From: Glycomyces sambucus
GTDB taxonomy: Bacteria; Actinomycetota; Actinomycetes; Mycobacteriales; Micromonosporaceae
Reading direction: 5' to 3'
Length of the DNA stretch: 64,000 bases
Assembly (NCBI RefSeq): GCF_900102815.1
Contig: NZ_FNGF01000003.1
Coordinates: 372,001 to 436,000, forward strand
Both the position numbers and the translations under genes were made by a program. Position 1 is the first letter of the stretch, and each line of letters starts with the position of its first letter. The notes under the pieces were generated by a model that did no database searches, was not told where the DNA came from, and saw nothing but the letters and a program-made list of their open reading frames with translations. Positions 50,828-57,083 of the stretch are shown here, in pieces.

Positions 50828-50882
50828 CCTCCGGCGGGGGGCGCTCGTTACTCCATCACACCGATCCGATGGAGGACGACAC

Positions 50883-51977
50883 GTGACCACCTGCTGGGTA
50901 CCCCGGGCCGACGAAAGCCCGTACAACATCCACAACCTGCCGTTCGGGGTCTTCTCGACCGCCGACGAGACGCTGCCGCGGATCGGCGTGCGCATCGGCG
51001 ACCAGATCCTCGACATGCACAAGGCGGTCCTCTCCGGCGACTGCCAGACCTGCGCCGCCTGCACCGCCCTGCGCGACCCGGCCCTCAACCGGCTGCTGTC
51101 GCTCGGCAAGCCCGCCTGGAAGCAGGTCCGCGCCCAGGTCCAGGAGGCCCTGAGCGAACCGAGCCTCCAGGACGTCGCGTCCAACTGGCTCACCCCGATC
51201 GGCGACGCGGTCATGCACGCCCCGCTCCTGGTCACCGACTACGTCGACTTCACCATGCGCGTCCCCGGCTCCGACCGGGTCTACCCGCGCGCCTCCAACG
51301 GCCGGCCCTCGACGCTCATCCCCTCCGGGATGGACCTCGTGCGCCCGGCCGGGCACCGCCGCGGCGACGACGGCCACCTCGCGTTCGGCCCCAGCCGCGC
51401 CCTCGACATCGAGGCCGAGGTCGGGTTCATCGTCGGCGGCGAGTCCGAACTGGGCCGCCCCGTCTCCCCCGACGAGTTCGAGGACTACGTGTTCGGCGCG
51501 GTCCTGCTCAACGACTGGACCGCCCGCGACTTCCAGGAGCTGGAGACCGACGGCCTCGGCCCCATCGCCTCAAAGTCGTTCGCGACCTCCATGAGCGCCT
51601 GGGTCACGCCCATCGAGTCGCTCAGCGCCGCCCGCACCGCCGCGCCCCAGCCCGCCGCCGACATGGCCTCCTACCTGAAGGAGTCCGACCGGTACGGCTT
51701 CGACCTGCACCTGAACATCGAGGTCAACGGCGTCGCGGTCGCCGGCGCCGACTTCGCCGAGGCGTGCTGGACGCCCGCGCAGCAGCTCGCCCAGCTCACC
51801 GCCGGCGGCGCGCTCCTGCGCTCGGGCCTCATGTACGGCTCCGGCGAGGCCGTCACCGGCCAGTGGAGCCTGGAGAACGGCGACGTCGTCAAGGTCACCG
51901 CCACCGCGCCCGGGCCGCGCGGCACCACCATCGCCCTCGGCGAGGTCGAGACCCGCGTCCTCCCGTCCATCACCTGA
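50883..51977 (+). CDS. Fumarylacetoacetase-family protein lacking the catalytic-His segment
   Basis: A 364-residue protein clearly of the FAH family: YNIHNLPFGVFST and PRIGVRIGDQILDM in the N-terminal domain, TDYVDF, ALDIEAEVGFIVGG, LLNDWTARDFQELE, LGPIASKSFATSMSAWVTP and WTPAQQLAQLTAGG. The metal ligands Asp 122, Glu 177, Glu 179 and Asp 211 are present. The family block DFYSSxxHAxNVG with catalytic His and the PVGYHGR loop are replaced by FTMRVPGSDRVYPRASNGRP; Gly 129 stands where His is expected. A DCQTCAAC motif is added. So it may hydrolyse or decarboxylate another beta-diketo acid, or be inactive. Confidence 0.85.
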   Translation: MTTCWVPRADESPYNIHNLPFGVFSTADETLPRIGVRIGDQILDMHKAVLSGDCQTCAACTALRDPALNRLLSLGKPAWKQVRAQVQEALSEPSLQDVASNWLTPIGDAVMHAPLLVTDYVDFTMRVPGSDRVYPRASNGRPSTLIPSGMDLVRPAGHRRGDDGHLAFGPSRALDIEAEVGFIVGGESELGRPVSPDEFEDYVFGAVLLNDWTARDFQELETDGLGPIASKSFATSMSAWVTPIESLSAARTAAPQPAADMASYLKESDRYGFDLHLNIEVNGVAVAGADFAEACWTPAQQLAQLTAGGALLRSGLMYGSGEAVTGQWSLENGDVVKVTATAPGPRGTTIALGEVETRVLPSIT

Positions 51978-51991
51978 CGGACACGGCCGAA

Positions 51992-52021
51992 ACCGGTCGG
52001 TCCCCGCGGGGACCGACCGGT
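51992..52021. terminator. Bidirectional terminator-like hairpin
   Basis: A perfect 14-bp inverted repeat with a 2-nt centre lies between the converging FAH-like gene and ridA. Confidence 0.85.
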
Positions 52022-52041
52022 GGAAACCGAACGGGATGCGC

Positions 52042-52524
52042 CTAGACCGGGACCGTCTTCGCCACCGGGGCGAGCCGGGCCACCAGCTCGACCTCGACCG
52101 GGGCGTCCAGCGGCAGCACCGCGACGCCCACCGCGCTGCGCGCGTGCGTCCCGGCCTCCCCGAACACCTCCCCCAGCAGCTCCGAAGCGCCGTTCACGAC
52201 CTTCGGCTGCCCGGTGAACTCCGGCGCCGACGCCACGAAGCCCACGACCTTCACGATCTGGACCACCCGGTCGAGCGGCGCCACCGAGGCCACCGCCGCC
52301 AGCGCGTTCAGCGCGCAGGTCCGGGCCAGCTCGTAGGCGCGCTCGGGGTCGACCTCCGCGCCGACCTTCCCGGTCGCGGCCAGGGCCCCGTCGACCATCG
52401 GGAGCTGCCCCGAGGTGTACACGTAGTCCCCCGCCACGACGGCGGGCCGGTAGGCGGCCACCGGCGGGACGACCGCCGGGAGCGCCAGGCCCAGACGGGC
52501 GAGCGCGGCCTCGACGTTTGCCAC
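52042..52524 (-). CDS. RidA/YjgF-family protein
   Basis: A 160-residue member of the Rid superfamily, which deaminates reactive enamines and imines from amino-acid metabolism. [19 protein letters not shown] is the N-terminal strand pair. [24 protein letters not shown] is the C-terminal signature and keeps the Arg that binds the substrate carboxylate. The GTG start at 52524 uses GAAGGAG that lies inside the last codons of the DUF4177 gene, 2 bp upstream, so the two are coupled. The same pair neighbours the Get3-like ATPases in M. tuberculosis (Rv3678c region). Confidence 0.9.
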   Translation of the reverse strand: MANVEAALARLGLALPAVVPPVAAYRPAVVAGDYVYTSGQLPMVDGALAATGKVGAEVDPERAYELARTCALNALAAVASVAPLDRVVQIVKVVGFVASAPEFTGQPKVVNGASELLGEVFGEAGTHARSAVGVAVLPLDAPVEVELVARLAPVAKTVPV

Positions 52525-52526
52525 GG

Positions 52527-52685
52527 CTACTGCTCCTTCTTGCGCTTGAAGTACGCCACCAGCTGCTCCGAGTTCTGGCCGGGCAGGACGGTGACCAGTT
52601 CCCAGCCGTCCTCGCCGAACGTATCGAGGATCATCTTGGTGTTGTGGATCAGCAGCGGTGCCGTGAGGTACTCCCATTTCTCCAT
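52527..52685 (-). CDS. DUF4177 small protein
   Basis: A 52-residue protein, MEKWEYLTAPLLIHNTKMIL..., with the DUF4177 pattern W-E-Y near the N-terminus, FGEDGWELVTVLP in the middle and a basic KRKKEQ end. ATG 52685 is used; the in-frame ATG of the upstream extension has no support. It is the first gene of the leftward DUF4177-ridA pair and divergent from the Get3/ArsA genes. Function unknown. Confidence 0.88.
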   Translation of the reverse strand: MEKWEYLTAPLLIHNTKMILDTFGEDGWELVTVLPGQNSEQLVAYFKRKKEQ

Positions 52686-52799
52686 GGGCCCACAGTACGG
52701 CGTCTTGATTCGCCCGCGGCGCACCGCTACGCTCAGAGTGCGTCGCCTCCCCGAAGAGTCCCGCGGCCCCGTGCCGCACCAGTGAACCAGGGAGTCCCC

Positions 52800-53381
52800 A
52801 TGTCGTCAGACACTGCGGCGCAGTCGTCGGACGCCGCCGCCGAACCCGTGCGCGACCGCGCCGCCGAGTCCCCGCCCGCGCAGGTCCCGCGCCAGGAGCC
52901 CGCCCCGAGGCGCACCGTCCCGCCGCATCCGCGGCCCGGATCGTCCGGCGACCGGTCGAGTCTCTTGTGGACAGTAGTGACGGCCGTGGCGGCGGTCCTG
53001 TTCTGCGCCGCGCTCGTGTTCGGCGCGACCCGGCTGTTCCTCGGCGGCGAGACCGCCGCCGAGGTCACCGACTCGCCCGAGCGGACCGTAGCCGCGTTCC
53101 TCGGCGCGCTCCTCGACGAGCGCGACGCCGAGGCCGCCGCGACCTGGCTGTGCACCGACAAGGCCGACCGCGACCTGAGCGCGGTCGTCGCCGCGATGGC
53201 CGCGGCCGACGGCGGGCTGGCGTGGAGCGGGGTCGCCGAGACCGGGCGCTCGGTGGGTGCGGCGGCCGTCACCGCCGAGATCGCCATGGACGGCGGCGCG
53301 TCCCCGGCCACCTGGGAGTTCACGCTCGTGGCCGAGGAGGGCGATCCGCAATGGCTCATCTGCGGGATCGCCGCCGGATGA
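52800..53381 (+). CDS. Membrane-anchored protein with extracytoplasmic domain
   Basis: A 193-residue protein. A Pro/Ala/Arg-rich cytoplasmic N-terminus of about 55 residues leads to one helix (LLWTVVTAVAAVLFCAALVFGA) and an outer domain of about 110 residues resembling the DUF4878/NTF2-like lipoprotein fold (DSPERTVAAFLGALLDERDAEAAATWLCTD ... WLICGIAAG) with two cysteines that could pair. ATG 52800 lies 15 bp from the next gene's context (stop 53381, next start 53396), so an operon with the ATPases is likely. Confidence 0.75.
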   Translation: MSSDTAAQSSDAAAEPVRDRAAESPPAQVPRQEPAPRRTVPPHPRPGSSGDRSSLLWTVVTAVAAVLFCAALVFGATRLFLGGETAAEVTDSPERTVAAFLGALLDERDAEAAATWLCTDKADRDLSAVVAAMAAADGGLAWSGVAETGRSVGAAAVTAEIAMDGGASPATWEFTLVAEEGDPQWLICGIAAG

Positions 53382-53395
53382 CTAGACTCCGATGA

Positions 53396-54361
53396 ATGAC
53401 TGCCTCTGCGCTCCCGGTGCCGCGCCTGCACATCGTCACCGGGAAGGGCGGCACGGGGAAGACCTCGGTCGCCGCGGCGCTCGCCCTGGCGCTCGCCGGC
53501 CCCGGCCGGCGGGTGCTGCTGGCGGAGGTCGAAGGGCGGCAGGGCATCGCGCCCCTGTTCGGGACCGCGTCCCTCGGTTACGAGGAACGGCACCTCGCCG
53601 CGGGCGCAGGCGGCGGGGAGGTCTTCGGCCAGTCCGTGGGCGCCGACGAGGCGCTGCTGGACTACCTGACGATGTTCTACCGGCTCGGCTCGGCCGGGCG
53701 GGCGCTCCAGAAGTTCGGGGCGATCGACTTCGCGACGACCATCGCGCCGGGCCTGCGCGACATCCTGCTCACCGGGAAGCTCAAGGAGGCGGTGTCGCGG
53801 ACGGAGTCGGGGCGGATGGCGTACGACGCTGTCGTCCTCGACGCGCCCCCGACGGGCCGGGTCGTCAAGTTCCTCAACGTCACCGTGGAGTCGGGGCGCC
53901 TCGCCAAGACCGGGCCGATCGGGAAGCACTCGCGGTCGGTGGCGCGGCTGCTGCACTCGTCGCAGATGGCGGTGCACCTGGTCACGACCCCGGCGGCGAT
54001 GCCGGTGCAGGAGACGGTCGACGCGCACCGCGAGCTCATGGCCGCGGACCTGCCGGTCGGGCGGATCATCCTGAACAAGGTCACGGGCGCCAAGCCCGCC
54101 GAGATCACGCCCGACGAGCTCGAGGCCGGGCTCGCGTCGGCGGGCCTGGTGCCCGATGCGGCGCTGGTGGCCGGACTCATGAGCGAGTACGAGTCGGCGC
54201 GGGCCGAGATCCGGGCGGTCGACGCGTACCGGGACCGGCTCGAGCAGCTCGGCCGGCGGGTGGAGGAACTGCCGCTCATCCCCGAGGGCGTCGACCTGTC
54301 GGGGCTGTACCAGCTCGCCCGGGAGCTCACGCCCCGGCTCGGAGGCCAGGATGCGCACTGA
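53396..54361 (+). CDS. Get3/ArsA-type ATPase, first of a pair
   Basis: A 321-residue deviant-Walker P-loop ATPase. HIVTGKGGTGKTSVAAALAL is the signature loop; LLAEVEGRQGIAPLFG is switch-like; YDAVVLDAPPTGRVVKFL holds the switch II Asp. It matches the position of M. tuberculosis Rv3679. That protein and its partner form a Get3-like complex tied to redox or envelope homeostasis, not arsenite export, and no arsenic genes are near. Its stop overlaps the second ATPase by 11 bp, so both chains probably assemble together. Confidence 0.93.
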   Translation: MTASALPVPRLHIVTGKGGTGKTSVAAALALALAGPGRRVLLAEVEGRQGIAPLFGTASLGYEERHLAAGAGGGEVFGQSVGADEALLDYLTMFYRLGSAGRALQKFGAIDFATTIAPGLRDILLTGKLKEAVSRTESGRMAYDAVVLDAPPTGRVVKFLNVTVESGRLAKTGPIGKHSRSVARLLHSSQMAVHLVTTPAAMPVQETVDAHRELMAADLPVGRIILNKVTGAKPAEITPDELEAGLASAGLVPDAALVAGLMSEYESARAEIRAVDAYRDRLEQLGRRVEELPLIPEGVDLSGLYQLARELTPRLGGQDAH

Positions 54362-55490
54362 ACTCGACATCGACGCGCTGCTCGGCGACGAGGGCAAGCA
54401 CGTGATCGCGTGCTGCGGCTCGGGCGGTGTGGGCAAGACCACGACCGCGGCGGCGCTGGCGCTGCGCGCGGCCGAGGCGCACGGCCGCCGGACGGTGGTC
54501 CTGACGATCGACCCTGCCCGGCGCCTCGCCCAGTCGCTGGGCATGGAGGCCCTGGACAACACGCCGCGGCCGGTCGCGGGGGTGCGCGACGGGTCCCTCG
54601 ACGCGATGATGCTCGACATGAAGCGGACGTTCGACGAGGTCGTGGCCTCGCACACCTCGAAGGACCGGGCCGCGGAGATCTTCGCGAACCCGTTCTACCA
54701 GGCGGTGTCGTCGACGTTCTCGGGCACGCAGGAGTACATGGCGATGGAGAAGCTCGGCCAGCTCCGGGCCACGGGCCGGTGGGACCTCATCGTCCTCGAC
54801 ACCCCGCCGTCGCGATCGGCCCTCGACTTCCTCGACGCCCCCGCGCGTCTGGCCCGGTTCCTCGACGGGCGGATCATCCGCCTGCTCTCCGCCTCGACCC
54901 CGGGCGCGCGCCGCTCGATGCTCTCGCTCATGGGGGCGAGCGCGGCAGTGTTCACGCGGGTGTTCAACAAGGTCCTCGGCGGGCACCTGCTCACCGATGT
55001 CGCCGAGTTCACAGCGAGCCTGGAGGACACCTTCGGCGGCTTCCGCAAGCGCGCCGAGGCCACCTTCAGGGCCCTCCAGGACGACCAGACCTCGTTCCTG
55101 GTCATCGCCGCCCCCGAGCCGGCCGCGGTCGGCGAGGCCGTCTACTTCACTCGCCGCCTCACCGAGGAGCACATGCCTCTCGACGGCATGATCCTCAACC
55201 GCCTGACCCCGGTCGACGCCGACCTCTCGGCCGAACGCGCCCTCGGTGCGGCGGCCCAACTCGAAGAGGCCGACCCGGCGGACCCCGTCGCGGCGGTCCT
55301 GCGAACTCACGCCGACCTGGCCCGCCGCCGCACCGCCGAAGAACGCGTGGCCGCCCGCTACGAGGCCGCCTGCCCCAAGGTCCCCCAGCGCTGGCTTCCC
55401 TCCCTCGGCGTCGAGGTCGTCGACCTCGAAGACCTCCGCGCCTTCGGAGCCGCCGCAGTCGGCACCCAGACCAGACCAGACCAGACCTGA
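54351..55490 (+). CDS. Get3/ArsA-type ATPase, second of a pair
   Basis: A 379-residue partner. CCGSGGVGKTTTAAALALRA is the P-loop; VVLTIDPARRLAQSLG is the A-loop; WDLIVLDTPPSRSALDFLDAP is switch II. It corresponds by position to Rv3680. ATG 54351 lies within the preceding gene. The C-terminal end QTRPDQT is written by a 5-bp tandem repeat that continues past the stop codon, so the terminus may vary between strains. Confidence 0.93.
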   Translation: MRTELDIDALLGDEGKHVIACCGSGGVGKTTTAAALALRAAEAHGRRTVVLTIDPARRLAQSLGMEALDNTPRPVAGVRDGSLDAMMLDMKRTFDEVVASHTSKDRAAEIFANPFYQAVSSTFSGTQEYMAMEKLGQLRATGRWDLIVLDTPPSRSALDFLDAPARLARFLDGRIIRLLSASTPGARRSMLSLMGASAAVFTRVFNKVLGGHLLTDVAEFTASLEDTFGGFRKRAEATFRALQDDQTSFLVIAAPEPAAVGEAVYFTRRLTEEHMPLDGMILNRLTPVDADLSAERALGAAAQLEEADPADPVAAVLRTHADLARRRTAEERVAARYEAACPKVPQRWLPSLGVEVVDLEDLRAFGAAAVGTQTRPDQT

Positions 55491-55500
55491 CCTGACCTGA
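55466..55500 (+). repeat. Pentanucleotide tandem repeat across the stop codon
   Basis: CCAGA occurs four times, then CCTGA three times. The TGA at 55488-55490 ends the second ATPase gene. Confidence 0.95.
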
Positions 55501-56010
55501 ACAGGCAGGGCTCTCACATGGGGTCTCCAACCCGATCACTACGGACCACCCCAGCAGCGCAGCCTTGCCCCTCCCGACCCCCAGAAACCGCGCCCTCTCG
55601 CCCTGCCCGGCCCTCAAGCGCCCATCCCCAGGCCGCGCCCCTCCCACCCAGGGGCCTCGGATTGGGTGTCGGCTGCGGCCGCGACTGGCAACGGCGGTGC
55701 CTTTAGAGGCTGTCACGGCCGGCCCGATCGGGTTCGTGCGAATGAATCCGCCCGCGTGAGTGAGACTTCTTTTTCTGGGGCCATTTCGCCGTTGATCGGT
55801 TTTTACGGCCCGTCGTGCGGAATGGCGAATTCGGGTGTGCTCACGCCAGGAATCGGCATTTATCTCGGTCGCTTGTGCGAATTATCTCGATCGGTTGGAT
55901 CGATTGTGCTCGGCGCGTTTCTTCGTCTTTAGTGCCGGGCGACAGGTTTGTCTTCGGTTGGTTGTTCGAATGTCCGGTGGTCGGTTGCTTGCCGATTCGG
56001 TGGTCGTGTT
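55491..56010. other. Gene-free segment with an A/T-richer island
   Basis: From 55500 to 55700 the plus strand is C-rich without a gene. From about 55760 to 56010 it becomes visibly richer in A/T (TTCTTTTTCTGG, GGTTTTTACGG, TTATCTCGGTCGCTTGTGCG), unlike any coding stretch here. No open frame in it resembles a family. It leads directly into repeat copy B. Confidence 0.7.
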
Positions 56011-56284
56011 CTTTTTGGTGCGGGCGCATCGGCTGGTTTGCCGATGCGCCCGCGCTTTCTTCATCACCTCGCGAGGTGTGTCTGGCAGGAGCCGCGCGGG
56101 AGTGCACTCCCGCGCGGTCTTCGGGGGCGGCCCCCGGGGAATCCCACATTCACCGCCAGTCCTGCCAGACCGACTCCACCTCCCTCCTCCTCCAACCACC
56201 ACCAGGAGAAAGGTGTTTTTGCTACCAACAATCACAGGTCGGGGCCCTGCTGTACAGGATTGATTTCCCGCCTGTGGATAACTC
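56011..56284 (-). repeat. Hairpin-rich repeat element, copy B (inverted relative to copy A)
   Basis: About 274 bp. Read on the minus strand it begins with the DnaA-box sequence (TGTGGATAA at 56273-56281 on plus) and matches copy A with four substitutions over the first 205 bp, 127 of them in an identical core. The terminal hairpin part has diverged: spacer and loop differ, while both arms of the 13-bp stem (GCGGGCGCATCGG) are kept. It lies between the second ATPase and wblA. Confidence 0.95.
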
Positions 56285-56349
56285 TGTGAGGGATTGACAT
56301 TTTGCCTGGTGGTGAGCGGAGGAGTTTTCCACAGGGGTCCGGACGTGAA

Positions 56350-56380
56350 CGAGCCCGGACGGCTTCGCCGTCCGGGCTCG
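56350..56380. terminator. Terminator-like hairpin downstream of wblA
   Basis: A perfect 14-bp inverted repeat with a TTC loop lies 37 bp after the wblA stop on the minus strand. Just beyond it, between copy B and the hairpin, is a further TTTTCCACAGG sequence. Confidence 0.75.
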
Positions 56381-56416
56381 TAAGCGTGAAGTGGCCGCCA
56401 TCGGGCGGCCGGCCGG

Positions 56417-56749
56417 TCAGAAGTTGAGGTTCACCGGTATCCGGCGCCGGCTGCTCCTGCGAGCGTTGCGCTGCTCATCTTCGAGGGCGACTTCGAAGAC
56501 CGCCCTCCATGAACGGACATCGGCGTGCTTGCGCAGCAGCGCCCGCCGCTCCCGTTCGGTCATGCCGCCCCAGACTCCGAACTCGATGCGATTATCGAGT
56601 GCGTCTGCGAGGCATTCCAGCCGGACTGGACAGCCGCGGCATACCTTCTTCGCATTGTTCTGCTCGGCCCCTTGAACGAACAAGGCGTCAGGATCACCAT
56701 CCTGGCAAAGTGCCTTGGTCGTCCAGTCGATCAGCAGTCCCATCCGCAT
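56417..56749 (-). CDS. wblA: WhiB-family Fe-S transcription factor, WblA/WhiB4 type
   Basis: A 110-residue Wbl protein. Cys 15, 37, 40 and 46 (ALCQDGD, KVCRGCPVRLEC) bind a [4Fe-4S] cluster. GVWGGMTERERRALLRK is the beta-turn and basic DNA- or sigma-binding end. The neighbours (Get3-like ATPases on one side, class A PBP divergent on the other) match wblA of Streptomyces and whiB4 (Rv3681c) of M. tuberculosis. These govern development or antibiotic production and redox response, respectively. ATG 56749 follows GGGGAGG; an upstream in-frame ATG at 56776 has a weaker site. Confidence 0.93.
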   Translation of the reverse strand: MRMGLLIDWTTKALCQDGDPDALFVQGAEQNNAKKVCRGCPVRLECLADALDNRIEFGVWGGMTERERRALLRKHADVRSWRAVFEVALEDEQRNARRSSRRRIPVNLNF

Positions 56750-57083
56750 GACCTCCCCGTGAGATCTACCCTTCATACCCCCGACGACTACAATCGAGTG
56801 ATCTCTCGATCACACAACGTCGCCGTCAGAACGGACCCTACACCTCTTGTAAGTGTTTGACTACTCTCCGAGACGAAATTCGGACTCCATGGGACGCCTT
56901 CACCCCTACGGTTCGCCACGCGAATGCGACTCGCGATAATAACGATTCCAATACGGGGGCACCCTCGATCCGTGCTCGCGGCGTATCCCTCTGGGGCACC
57001 GCCGGCGCCGGTTCCCGTGGCCGTGCTCCGCACAACTGCCCGGCAGTCCCCGCGCTTCCCGACGTCCGTTCTAATCTGAGGCG
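56750..57083. other. Divergent wblA-ponA2 intergenic region
   Basis: 334 bp without a gene. It contains the palindromic site listed separately at 56797-56814 and stretches of lower GC (56770-56960), as expected for promoters of two regulated genes. Confidence 0.65.
56797..56814. promoter_or_regulatory. Palindromic site resembling a BldD box
   Basis: GTGATC-TCTC-GATCAC, within AGTGA-N8-TCACA, lies 48-65 bp upstream of the wblA start. It resembles the published BldD pattern AGTGA-(n)-TCACC. The regulator is inferred only from this likeness. Confidence 0.4.

Noticed and set aside
53396..55490. Arsenite efflux (ArsA) function for the two ATPases
   Set aside because: No arsB, arsR or arsC is present, and the flanking wblA, ponA2, ridA and DUF4177 match the Get3-like pair of actinobacteria.
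38984..56284. A prophage or integrative element bounded by the inverted repeats
   Set aside because: The interval holds housekeeping genes (carD, ispF, recD2, tRNA-Tyr) and no integrase, relaxase, transposase or phage gene. The repeats are inverted rather than direct attachment sites.
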